The translations under genes were made by a program, and so were the position numbers. Positions 9,910 through 20,866 of a stretch of DNA of 64,000 nt are shown in pieces; positions within the stretch are counted from its first letter, which is position 1, and every line of letters begins with the position of its first letter. Location: NCBI GenBank assembly GCA_019633425.1, contig WSUB01000019.1:1-64000 (forward strand), written 5' to 3'. The DNA comes from Tulasnella sp. 424. Taxonomy: Eukaryota > Basidiomycota > Agaricomycetes > Cantharellales > Tulasnellaceae. The notes below the pieces were generated by a model, which saw only the letters and a list, made by a program, of their open reading frames with translations, ran no database searches and had not been told where the DNA came from.

Positions 9910-12194
9910 ATGGCAGTCTTTCGAGAGCCAGACGTCTCTCCCGTAGAACCACCGGATGATGAAGAGCTCGAGGAGATGGAGCGGAGCGGCTTTGAGGACG
10001 AAGGCACGGTCGAAGCGCCACCAGCACGATGGTCGTCCCAGTTCAACTTTCTCTCCCTCAACGACCTCAACGATCCTCACCACAAACCTACTATCCAGAA
10101 AGCAGCACCTCTGTCTCTCGCTAACCTGCTCCCACACAAAATCCTCCTTCACATCTTCAGTCACCTCTCCAGCACCCGGGATCTCTACTCGGCCCTGCTC
10201 GTCTCTCAATCATGGTGCCAAAGCTCCGTCGAACTCCTCTGGCAGAAACCGCAATTCGCCAAACTCAACGGATTACTCAAGATGACGAACGTCCTCGCCA
10301 AGAAGGAACAAGATTCGATCTTTCAATACGCATCGTTCATTCAGAGGCTGAACTTTACGCTGCTCGGCAGGGAGCTGAGTGATCAGATGCTCTTGCGAGC
10401 TCGCGAGTGCGTTCGACTGGAGCGGCTGACGTTGTTTGGCTGTAGCAACGTGACGGAGGAAGCGTTGGTAAAGGTGCTTCGATCTACTCCCAATTTGGTC
10501 GCGTTGGACATTACCGGCGTGGTGGAAGCCTCGGACAAGGCCATCANNNNNNNNNNNNNNNNNNNNNNNNNNNNNNNNNNNNNNNNNNNNNNNNNNNNNN
10601 NNNNNNNNNNNNNNNNNNNNNNNNNNNNNNNNNNNNNNNNNNNNNNAAAGGTGCTTCGATCTACTCCCAATTTGGTCGCGTTGGACATTACCGGCGTGGT
10701 GGAAGCCTCGGACAAGGCCATCATCGCCGCTGCAGACACCGCTCCCCTACTGCAAGGCGTGAATTTGGGAGGATGCAAGAAAATAACGGATGCGGGCGTT
10801 TCGGCTCTCGCGACGCAGTGCAACCATTTAAGGAGGGTCAAGTTGAGCGGGGTGGAGAACATCACGGACGTCCCCGTGAAGCTCTTGGCAAAGCACTGTC
10901 CCAAGCTGCTGGAGCTGGACTTGCACAATTGTCCCCTCGTGACGGACGACGCTATCAGGGATGTATGGACCCGCTCGACATACTTGAGAGAGTTTAGGCT
11001 CTCCAACATCTTCACCTTGACGGGGAAGGCGTTCCCAGCTGCACCAAAGACCAACCAGAACGCCACGGTCCTGGCCAATATCAACTTGCCTCCAGGAATG
11101 ATGATGTTGGGCAACCGTCCCGAACCGGGTTTACCTCCACTTCAGCTCGACCGACTGTTTGACCATTTGAGAATGCTGGACTTGACTGGGTGCGTCAACT
11201 TGACGGACGAAGCTGTGGAGGGCATCGTGGTCAATTGCCCCAAGATTCGGAATTTGGTTCTGGCCAAGTGCGGGAATTTGACGGATGAAGCGATTGGGAG
11301 CATTTGCAAGCTTGGACGGTATTTGCATTACGTCCATCTGGGACATGTATCCAAGTATGTGATAGTTGAAGATGTTTTAGTATGAGGTGCTGGTGCTAAT
11401 CTCTTCGATTCATCACGTAGTATCACGGACCAGGCCGTCACACGGCTTGCCAGAGCTTGTTCACGATTGAGGTACATTGATCTTGCATGTGAGTCTCTGT
11501 CAGATTTTGTGGCCGGGGCAAATGCTTATAACGGCCGGCCCGATATTCCTTTGACAGGTTGTCCACTGCTTTCGGACATGTCTGTATTCGAGCTTGCCGT
11601 CCTACCAAAACTGCGTCGGGTTGGTCTCGTCAGGGTAGGTTGACGCTTCGTCTTGAAAAGTTGTATGGGGGATATTAAAGCATCGGCGAACCTAGGTACC
11701 CAACCTTACGGACCAGGCTATTTACGCTATCGGAGATACGCAGACGTCTTTGGAACGCATCCACTTGTCGTATTGCGAGAACATTTCGGCTCAGGCGATC
11801 AACTATCTGCTCCAACGGCACCAGAAGCTGACACATCTCGCTCTCACTGGGATCCCTGCGTTCAGGAGACCCGAACTTCAGCAATTTTGCCGACCCCCAC
11901 CGAAGGTAAGGTGTTGCTCCCACGGAGAGACTTTTCCAGATTGGCGACTTACCCGACTCTGCCGATGATCAGGAGTTTACTGCAAATCAACGCGCTGCAT
12001 TTTGTGTTTACTCGGGTCACGGCGTCGTAGAGCTTCGTCGGTATTTGCAACACTACATGCAAGCTCAAGATGGTGGCCGACCTGCCGTGCCGAGGAATAA
12101 CGGGAGTGATGCAGATGACTATGACGATGACAATGACGGGGAGGTTGACGGAGGTTTTATTGATCTGGGTGAAGTCCGAGCGCAAGAGCCATGA
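9910..12194 (+). CDS. Grr1-like F-box/LRR protein, left copy lacking the C-terminal tail
   Basis: Five exons: 9910-11354, 11421-11488, 11558-11634, 11696-11905 and 11973-12194. Introns sit at the same places and phases as in the paralogue at 16220. Ignoring the N gap and its duplicated flank (177 bp, in frame) the product is 614 aa. An acidic N-terminus is followed by an F-box (LANLLPHKILLHIFSHLSST), leucine-rich repeats of the CxxLTDEAL type, and the PAFRRPELQQFCRPPP end of the LRR domain. It then stops after an acidic DDYDDDNDGE stretch, where the paralogue continues for about 330 Pro/Ser-rich residues. No coding lesion is visible, so it could make a short isoform of this SCF ubiquitin-ligase substrate receptor. 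It is four residues shorter near the N-terminus than its twin. Confidence 0.68.
10470..10723. repeat. Identical 77-bp direct repeat flanking the assembly gap
   Basis: Bases 10470-10546 and 10647-10723 are identical (from AAAGGTGCTTCGATCTACTC to GACAAGGCCATCA). The same 77 bp also occur once in the right Grr1-like copy, where no duplication is present. This looks like a k-mer overlap kept on both contig ends rather than biology. Confidence 0.9.
10547..10646. other. Assembly gap of exactly 100 N
   Basis: A standard-length scaffold gap inside exon 1 of the left Grr1-like gene. Comparison with the right copy suggests that no sequence is missing and that one 77-bp flank plus the gap are artefactual. 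Confidence 0.95.
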
Positions 12195-12419
12195 TGTTGT
12201 AGGTAATTGTCCTTGTCCGTGTTTGTTCGTACCCGATGTTTTCGCCCTAACGCGTTCTGTCTCTGTAACTGCATTTGTACTGAGACAGAATAGGTAACGT
12301 GTGTATTCATTAGATATAATTTAAATTACATTCGTGTTGAGACAGAACAGAATAATGGGAGTGGTGATGAAGGGTTCATCAATCCGGACGAAGTTCGAGA
12401 GCAAGAGCCGTACCCCTCC
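12195..12419. other. Insertion and second partial copy of the Grr1 tail at the duplication junction
   Basis: Just after the stop of the left Grr1-like gene, about 155 bp have no counterpart in the right unit. They contain a 9-bp inverted repeat (TTCTGTCTC at 12255-12263, GAGACAGAA at 12282-12290), and GAGACAGAA occurs again near 12341. From about 12345 to 12413 the acidic-tail coding sequence (AATAATGGGAGTG... to AGCAAGAGCCGTACC) appears a second time and runs directly into the start of the right unit. Confidence 0.7.
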
Positions 12420-13758
12420 CGACAACAATTCGTCATTTTCCGATATTACCATCCCATTCTAACTCTTATTACACATGCGCGCGCTCATTCGTCATTGACT
12501 TTCAACGTCGAGTGGTCGGTCGTTCTACATTATCGCTACCCGCCACTCTACCCTCACCTACCCTCTCTCTCCTTCACTGTCAACCAAAGACAAATACGCT
12601 GAATGCTGTACACGTATGCATTCGATTACAACACCCTATATTCATACAATGCGACATTCTTGTAGGATCAACTCTCTATACACACGCATAAGAGTCCTCA
12701 ATGTCGTCGTCTTTCTTCTTCTGTTCTCTGTATCGTGGGCGACATGAAGTTGTCCTGCCCTTCTCTCTTCCCTTCCACTGTATACAAAGGTTTTTTTGCT
12801 TCTTTTCCCTCTATTCAGTTTCAAAATTACGTTTATCCTTTCCAAGTCTTTCTTCTCGTTCCGATCGTGTCTTCTCTCTCCCTCCCCACTCCCCTGATTA
12901 CCTATGCGCGTCGATGGTCTTCTCTTCTCTTTCCGTTCTTCTAGTTCTTTTTCCTCTCTTAGCATCGTTTGTATCCCGAAATACGAAATACCTGTACACT
13001 CGGCCTCTCTACTACTCCCCTAGACAGTCTTGTGGTTTTCTGTGTCCGTTGATGATCATGGGTGGAGTGGCGGCGGCGTGCGTGCAACCCCGCATTCGCG
13101 TTGGGGAGGGAGCGAGTTTGTTTTGGCAACCCTGCCTGAACCCCAAGGACGTTCCGACTGTTTCAGAGCTGCAGACCATTCACATGAAAAGCTATGCCGT
13201 CGTGGACAACCGTTTCCGAGCTCGCTTCGTTACTCGTCGTAAGTACTTAAGGCGGACTCCGGAGGTTGTGCCTCAAAACTTTTTGGGGAGGCGAAAAAGC
13301 TCGCGGACTTGTACTTACCTTGCCGGATAGCATTTTGTGGCTGAATAGCAATGTGACTATATATATTTGTATTCGGTACCGATCTATAATGAGTCCTTGG
13401 GGAAGGAAACGGGGTCATAAGATTTCCAATTCCGCAAGCGCCGTGTTTGTCCTTCGTTGACGTCACCCGACCTTGGCATAGATGTATTTAAATACCCTCC
13501 CTCGCTCAACTCTATCCTTTGCCAGCAGAACGAACTTTGTCCTTCTCCCCCCTTCCCCCCTCCCTCCCTTCCTTTACATACACTCCTTTTTTTGTCTCCT
13601 CACTTGCTCGGTTCAACGAACCTCTCCTTCAGTACTTGGTGTGCACGACAGCGGACCTTACTCCATCGTCGCCACTCCAACCTCCCCAACTCCACCCAAA
13701 AACGCCTTGCTCTTTCTTACTTCTTCTTGACGTATCAACATTCACTCGGAAAGAAAAG
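12420..13758. other. Non-coding upstream region of the right unknown gene
   Basis: Homologous to 6328-7710. It contains pyrimidine tracts, a CRE plus TATA-like pair near 13458-13494, and a short open frame around 13052-13330 whose codons are not conserved against the left unit. Confidence 0.55.
13458..13494 (+). promoter_or_regulatory. CRE palindrome plus TATA-like box (right unit)
   Basis: TGACGTCA at 13458-13465 and TATTTAAATA at 13485-13494, with the same 27-bp start-to-start spacing as in the left unit, about 265 bp before the ATG at 13759. Confidence 0.5.
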
Positions 13759-15508
13759 ATGCACAAGATCCGATCACTCGCGCGAAGAAGTTCCGGACGC
13801 GTCAACGCTCCTCAGCCAACTCGACGGGTTTCATCCCGCCAAGAAAAGCGAGCTTCGAATTCTTCAGCTCGAAAACAACCTCCCTCAGAGGCGGCTCCTG
13901 AAGCGGACGTCGGGCGTGCTCATTCAACTGCAGGCAACAACTTGAATGCCTTGGCGTTGTTCGGCAAGAAGATCTTTGGAAGTCATCACCATCGTCATCA
14001 TCATCAACCAAGTGTCGGAACGGGTGGAGCTGCTACCACGCCGACTCCTCGCCGAGTCCGTCATGGTCCGAAGTACCCATCGCTGGACCTCATGGGTGTT
14101 TATGCTTCGCGCAGGCCGAGAAGAGGAAATCAGATGAACACGCTGTCCGGTGGAACGAGTTTGATGGATATCCAGGCGTTTGTGCACGCGAACCGTGCTA
14201 AGGCTGATGTACGGTTGTCCGATGATGGTTCTGATGTATTCTTGGTGTCGAATGGCCGCCGGGCCTCTGAGACCGTTCGTGGGCGGGAGTCGTCTGCGAG
14301 TCTCGTGACCCTGGAAGGGCATGGGGAAATGCCGCTGGAGGATGTCGAGGTGGCTGGTCCTACCTCTCTTCGACCTGCTGCTGGTGTTGGGAGATGCCAG
14401 GAAGAAGACCGAGAAGGAAGGAACTATAGCATCGAGTCTTCACCACCAACTCCTCCTCTACCTCGCCGCTCGTTCAAAACTTCTGCGCCTCTTTCTCCTC
14501 GCCGTCATCAGAAGAAAGGAAGCAACAGTTCTCTCACTCGCGCGACGTCGCTCAAAGTAAGCCGGAAGATCGTCAACCACAAGGACCTTGACCTCGTCGT
14601 TAAACGAGGAGACTATGCAAGGCAGTGTCGACGGACGGGTGCTCCTACTACGAGAAGTCGCATTTCCCGTAGAGGAGGGAATACGGTTGCACGGCCACCG
14701 CCTCCGGTGTGTCCTATGGTCCCAGATGTGTTCGCTGTCGAGGACACTGTGAGGAGGAATAGGGAGGCTGCTTTGGAATCGCTGATGGGCAGGATTGGTC
14801 AGGGTAAGAAAGAGGTGGCGGAAGTCGTGAAGAATGAAGATATGCAGCGTGTGGGAGCTACGCTAGTGGGCGGTGAAGAAGACTTTGACGGCGAGGACGT
14901 GGCGTTGGGGACGATTCGAGCCCGGACGTCGTTGTCCGAGCTCGCCGACTTCTTCCTCCAGGTCTCCTCTGCGATGGAAGCAATCTACGCGGGGGAGTCC
15001 TACGCCTCGATCAAGTACCGCACCGAAAACAAAAGCGGTCACCTGAACGCACCCACCGTGAACGGCCACGAGAAGCCCTCGGACGGCGAGTTGAGCCGCT
15101 TCACTTCTCAAATATTCGGACGCTTCCCTCTCCCTCCTCCGGCCCCGGAACCACCTAAGAAGAGGAGTAGTATTGAGGTGGGCTTCCCGTTCAGCTTCGC
15201 TCCTTCCAAGTTCAAGAACCAGGAGAACCGTACGTTGCCTGTGTCGGAGGATACGATCCGCCCGGGTAGGCCGTGGAAGTTCAAGGACCTTGAGAAGCTG
15301 GTGAGCCAAAGCATGCTAGACCAGCTATCATTGATGGTAACATACTGGTAACTGTTTCTAGCCCTGCATCGAACCTGCTGATCGTATTGCCGGGGTCGTT
15401 CGTTGGGTGGCGGACGTCCAAGAGGCGTTGGACTTGGACGCTGTTCAAGACACTGCGCATACTATCAGAGCTCCGCCGCCGTACGTCCCTTACTGGTACG
15501 CTGCCTGA
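13759..15508 (+). CDS. Unknown basidiomycete protein, intact right copy
   Basis: Two exons, 13759-15300 and 15362-15508 (intron GTGAGC...TAG, phase 0), encode 562 aa. I do not recognise a family. The N-terminal third is basic and Ser/Arg rich with a His-rich tract (about residues 75-82) and looks disordered. The middle has proline-rich PPTPPLPRRSF motifs. A better structured C-terminal part starts near residue 390 (IRARTSLSELADFFLQVSSA, then IYAGESYASIKYRTENK) and ends with a short helical exon-2 segment (DRIAGVVRWVADVQEALDLD) and an aromatic tail. No signal peptide or membrane segment is evident. The first in-frame ATG is preceded by a pyrimidine-rich leader and a TATA-like box. The left copy is a pseudogene, so this is presumably the functional gene. 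Confidence 0.68.
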
Positions 15509-16219
15509 TCTTCTTTTCTCCGTATGCGGTCGACGCAGGGTATCTTCTCCTAGAACCCTAAACGGAAAAGACGATGGCGTTCGCCGTCCAGGAGATCTCC
15601 TTTCTTTTTTCAACCCCCTCCTCGCTCCTTCCTTTCTTTTTATTCTTGCAAATTATCGCCTTTTCTCATTCAGCATCGTTCCGCTATTCCGACTTACCTT
15701 ATTCCTTCCACCATTAATGACCCCTCCGTCCTTTCGCCACTGTATTCACGTCATTTTCCCATTCCCAGCAAACGCCCACGAATCCGCAGAATGCCCATTC
15801 CCCTCTCATTTCTTTTTTAATAATACAGTTTCGCATCATTCTACCTATCATTTTCACAAACCAACCACGCCTTTTTCTCTTCCAAGGACCACTTGCTTAG
15901 TACATATCATTTCTCCCATTCTTGACGTTATTGCTTATTGTCTTTCTTGGGCTTTTGTCCTGTCGTTTCTTCTTCTACGTGTCTTTGTGTGTACCGACCT
16001 ATGTGTATGTGCCTTGTAATTACACGATCCCTGTTGCTACCGTCGTGCTAGTGATGGAAGGGGTGTCTATGGTGGCCTGGGAAACCTGTGTGTCGTCTGT
16101 CATGATTAGGAGTCGGTCCAGGTCCCAACGCAACCACCATACCAGCCTGCTTACTTACCCTTTCCTCCCCTCTGTCGCTCTCTACTTCGACCTTGAACCC
16201 AAAAATTGAACTCAAAGCC
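15509..16219. other. Spacer between the unknown gene and the Grr1-like gene (right unit)
   Basis: Presumably holds the 3-prime end of the unknown gene and the promoter of the Grr1-like gene. It contains T/C-rich tracts, and no reading frame is shared with the left unit. The first part (to about 15728) is deleted in the left unit. Confidence 0.55.
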
Positions 16220-19200
16220 ATGACAGTCTTTCGAGAGCCAGACGTCTCTCCCACAGAATCATCAGATGACGAAGAGCTCGAGGAGATGGAGCGGAGCGGC
16301 TTCGAGGACGAAGGCACGGTCGAAGCTCCAAAGCCTCAGTCACCAGCACGATGGTCGTCCCAGTTCAACTTTCTCTCCCTCAACGACCTCAACGACCCAA
16401 ACCACAAACCTACTTCTCAGCAAGCAGCACCGCTATCTCTCGCCAACCTGCTCCCACACGAAATCCTCCTTCACATCTTCCGTCACCTCAGCAGCACCCG
16501 GGACCTCTACTCCGTCCTGCTCGTCTCTCGATCATGGTGCCAATGCTCCGTCGAGCTCCTCTGGCAGAAACCGCAATTCGCCAAGCTCAACGGATTACTC
16601 AAGATGATGAACGTCCTCGCCAAGAAGGAACAAGATTCGATCTTTCAGTACGCATCGTTCATTCGGAGGTTGAACTTCACGCTGCTCGGCGGGGAGCTGA
16701 GCGACCAGATGCTCTTGCGAGCCCGCAAGTGCATTCGACTGGAGCGGCTGACGTTGTTTGGCTGTAACAACGTGACGGACGAAGCGTTGGAAAAGGTGCT
16801 TCGATCTACTCCCAATTTGGTCGCGTTGGACATTACCGGCGTGGTGGAAGCCTCGGACAAGGCCATCATCGCCGCTGCAGACACCGCTCCCCGACTGCAA
16901 GGCGTGAATTTGGGAGGATGCAAGAAAATCACGGATGCGGGCGTTTCGGCGCTCGCGACGCAGTGCAACCATTTGAGGAGGATCAAGTTGAGCGGGGTGG
17001 AGAACATCACAGACGTCCCCGTGAAGCTCTTGGCCAAGCATTGTCCCATGCTGTTGGAGCTGGACTTGCACAATTGTCCCCTCGTGACGGACGACGCTAT
17101 CAGGGATATATGGACCCGTTCGACGTACTTGAGGGAGTTTAGGCTCTCCAACGTCCTCACCTTGACGGAGAAGGCGTTCCCAGCTGCACCAAAGACCAAC
17201 CACAACGCCGCGGTGCTGGCCAATATCAACTTACCCCCAGGAATGATGATGTTGGGCAACCGTCCCGAACCGGGTTTACCCCCACTTCAGCTCGACCGAC
17301 TGTTTGACCATTTGAGGGTGTTGGACTTGACGGGGTGCGTCAACTTGACGGACGACGCTATGGAGGGCATCGTGGTCAATTGCCCCAAGATTCGGAATTT
17401 GGTATTGGCCAAATGCGGGAACTTGACGGACGAAGCGATTGGGAGCATTTGCAAGCTTGGTCGGTATCTGCATTACCTCCATCTGGGACATGTCTCCAAG
17501 TATGTGACGGAAGATGTAATAGTATGAAGTGTTGGCTCTAATGTCTTCGGTTCATCACATAGTATCACGGACCGGGCCGTCACCCGTCTTGCCAGAGCTT
17601 GTACACGATTGCGGTACATTGATCTTGCATGTGAGTCTCGATCAGATTTTTGTGGCCGGAGCAAAATGCTGATAACGAACGGCCCGGTATTCTCTTGACA
17701 GGTTGCCCACTGCTTTCGGACATGTCTGTATTCGAACTTGCCGTACTACCAAAACTGCGTCGGATTGGTCTCGTCAGGGTGGGTCGATATTTTGCTCTGA
17801 CAACTATTATCTGAGTATTGAAGTGTCGCGAGTCTAGGTACCTAACCTTACGGACCAAGCTATCTACGCTATCGGAGATACGCAGACGTCTTTGGAACGC
17901 ATCCACTTGTCGTATTGCGAGAACATTTCGGTTCAGGCGATCAACTACCTTCTTCAACGACTCCAGAAGCTGACACATCTCAGTCTCACTGGGATCCCTG
18001 CATTCAGGAGACCCGAACTTCAGCAATTTTGCCGACCCCCACCGAAGGTAAGCCCTCCCACGTAGAGACCTTTCTGACCCACGGCTTACCCCGACTCTGT
18101 CGATAATTAGGAGTTTACTCAGAATCAACGTGCTGCATTTTGCGTTTACTCGGGTCACGGCGTCGTAGAGCTTCGTCGGTATCTGCAACACTACATGCAA
18201 GCTCAGGATGGTGGCCGACCTGCCGTGCCAAGGAATAATGGGAGTGATGCAGACGACGATGACAATGACGGGGAGGTTGACGGAGGGTTCATCGACCTGG
18301 GCGAAGTTCGAGAGCAAGAGCCGTACCCTTCACCGCCTGGTTATCCTCCACCAGCGGGTTACCCATCGGATTCCGCCGGCAACAGTGGGTTTACTCATCC
18401 AAGGATCCCAAATATTCGACACCGCGCCGAAACCGCAATGGTTGTCCATCCGAATGGGACGGTGATCCACGCTCCGACCCAACATTCACAGCATATGCAA
18501 TTGCAACTAAACGGTTCCTCCGCCGTGACCAGGACTACGCCGTCCCTACCTTTCCCTCTCACTGCCCGTACATCACCCACACCGACCCCGGAGCCTAACG
18601 GCGCGAACCAACCTGTCCAAACGAACGGTGCATCCAGTAGTTCGGCCACTCGCCGACATTCGCCGGGCTTCCTGTCCTTCGCCACGGCGATCGCTCGCGG
18701 TACCTGGATGGGAGGGTCCGCGCGTCAAGCTGATGCGACGGATTCTTCACCGCCCCCGCCTGCTGTCAACGGGAACACACCCGCTGCAGGACCAAGCTCG
18801 AATCAACAAGCGCCTGTCATCAGTGGACCATCAGCTCTCGCAGCGCACAACGCTTCTTCAAGCTCTCCGGTGATGCGTCAATGGAATCCAAATCCGGTGA
18901 CGTGGGGCCCTGTGGCTGGAGGATCTCAGTTGCCATCGCCCTCAAACTCTGCCGCTGCATTTGCAATGGCCGGATCCACCTCTCAAGCTGTCTCACCAAG
19001 CAACTCTCGGCACCCATCTTCCAGAGATGCGTCGGTTGAGTCGTTGCTAACCGTTCGGCAGAGGAGTTCATCGAGACAAGATATTCGAGCTCTGGAAGAG
19101 TCGTTGCAAGATGCGTTAGGTGGGACTCAGGCGGCGTCGAGGGGACGAGAACGCCAACGTGCAGCCCCCAATGGATTCACGCCCAGCTACGGAGAACCCG

Positions 19201-19307
19201 CCGCTGCCGCCAGCTCGTCAAGTCGTTCGAACTCGTCGAGGCAAGGAAGCGGGAATGGCACCCATTACTCGCCTGTTGACGGATGGCAGAGCCGATCCAG
19301 AACATAA
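16220..19307 (+). CDS. Grr1-like F-box/LRR protein, full-length right copy
   Basis: Five exons (16220-17499, 17563-17630, 17702-17778, 17838-18047, 18111-19307) encode 943 aa. Layout: acidic N-terminus; F-box at about 74-116 (LANLLPHEILLHIFRHLSST... SWCQCSVELLW); about a dozen Cys-containing leucine-rich repeats (for example LTLFGCNNVTDEAL, VNLGGCKKITDAGV) to about residue 530; the PAFRRPELQQFCRPPPKEF block and VYSGHGVVELRRYL; then a Pro/Ser/Ala-rich, probably disordered tail. This architecture is that of Grr1, the substrate-recognition subunit of an SCF E3 ubiquitin ligase that controls nutrient signalling and cyclin turnover in yeasts. Splice choice is supported because joining AA|T at intron 1 restores the NITDRAV repeat. 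A second, tail-less copy lies 6 kb upstream. Confidence 0.88.
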
Positions 19308-20866
19308 ATCCCATGAAGCGTGTGTGCAACTTATTCTGGTTTTTCTCATTGTAAAAGTAATGCTTATAGCGATCCTATGCATCTCACATTCCCGTTTTCA
19401 ACTGTACAGACTTATAATCCAAGGGACCCTTTTCCTTTTTTTTTTTGTTCTTCACCGCCTCATCGTTTCGTTTAATGCTTGCCGTGTTGTCCCCCACTTT
19501 GCACTAGTAATTTTCATGTAGCCTTTGAATCCAACGGTGATATGTTATCCTACTGGCTTGAAACCAGAGCTATGCGCCATATTTCTGGTGTAACCATTTT
19601 CGTGCTAATGAACCCCGCTTCATTGTGAGCTTCCCCCGCCTTGGGCTGGGCACGCTCATCGGATTTCTCCCGTTCTGCCCAAATCAATTCCTAAACCAAA
19701 TCATCCCAGACTGCCTTGTAGAGGGCCAGCACTTGAGGGTAGCATTCTCGGTATAATCGACCACGCCGGTGGATCTCCAACAAGATGTGCCTATCGCTAT
19801 TACAGCTGTTTGCGAGTTTGTTGGCACAAACAAAAGCTTATGTAATTTTCGACTCTGTGCGTGACGGATAGCTCACTCAACTCACCACCGATTGTTCTAA
19901 TGCTTGACAAGTACAACTAGGAAGTGTATATGCAAATGCTAAAACTGGAGGAGCTGCTTTACAGTGGGAGAGTCTACTGAGCTTCACCCGAGTTTACTTT
20001 GCGGAATGAATCGCTTTCAAACATGCAAATGAAATGCCATAAAACTATCAATTCTAGAAACCAACATAGAATTATTAGATGCCGGCACCGTTGCGGTAGT
20101 GGTGGGGGCCGGGTGGGTGCTCATCCCACCCCGCCAAGGTGAGTCTCGGCCAACAAACCCGCGGTAGCTAAGCAAAAATGCGTATCAGCTGGATAAAAGC
20201 ATCATAAACCCTCTGGAGGCCAATCTTACAGAGCCTGAGTGGTATGGAATCTCAAAAGGGCCTTAAATGAAGGAGCAAGAGACCGCTGATCCGTTGATGA
20301 GAGCGTTGGGTGAACTTTCTTCAAATGGCCATTTTAAGTTCCAAAAAGTATCTGACAAGTTGCACAATTACTCATAGAGCCTGTGTACCAGCTTTGAAGA
20401 CAGCAGCCGCAGGGACTGTGGAGAAATCGATCCCCGACGAAAAAGTAGAAAGCTATGTCAGACTTTGTTTGTGCCAACAAAGTCGCAAAAGTTCAACCCC
20501 GCTAGCAGTGCACCACGCGATGATACCCTTCCCTCGATTGCTAGCAAGAGTGCGACGGACCAAACCTGGATACCTTTGGTCACTATTAACGGTAGACTTC
20601 ATAGGCGCACTCGTAAAACCCCGGGTTTCGTCCTCAAGTCAGTATATTTGCGACCGACATAAGGGGAAGGAGCAATCGCCAAGAGGACGGATGGTCCTCC
20701 GTTCCTGGTGCTAATATTTGGTCATAACTAAGCCGCCAGGTTAATCAACGGAGATACCATCGCTGCCGATCCTCTCCTGCAGCAGGAACTCTGAAGGTAG
20801 CAGGACCAATACAAGTGGTGATGGTTTTCTATTTTAAAGATGTACAAACTGACATTGAACACAAAA
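19308..20866. other. Intergenic region before ankyrin gene A
   Basis: The 3-prime flank of the Grr1-like gene and, from about 20530, the outer end of the second tandem array (matching from about 28170). A short T-run follows TTCC at about 19436-19447. No gene is supportable; small frames around 20310-20714 are not shared with the homologous stretch at 28170. Confidence 0.55.

Larger units (their letters stand above)
6328..12413 (+). repeat. Left unit of a 6 kb tandem duplication
   Basis: The left unit begins CGACAAACAATTCGTCATTT at 6328 and is collinear with 12420-18328. It carries the broken unknown gene and the tail-less Grr1-like gene. The right boundary lies inside what would be the last exon of the Grr1-like gene. 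The junction with the right unit falls near 12413-12420, where both flanks share CCCTCC(C)CGACA, consistent with a microhomology breakpoint. Local differences include a roughly 325 bp deletion, 3-5 bp indels and a 155 bp insertion, so the duplication is not very recent. Confidence 0.85.
12420..18328 (+). repeat. Right unit of the 6 kb tandem duplication
   Basis: Collinear with the left unit but with complete genes. Homology stops inside exon 5 of the Grr1-like gene, near GCAAGAGCCGTACCC, so the sequence downstream (the Pro/Ser-rich tail and 3-prime flank) exists only once. Confidence 0.85.
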
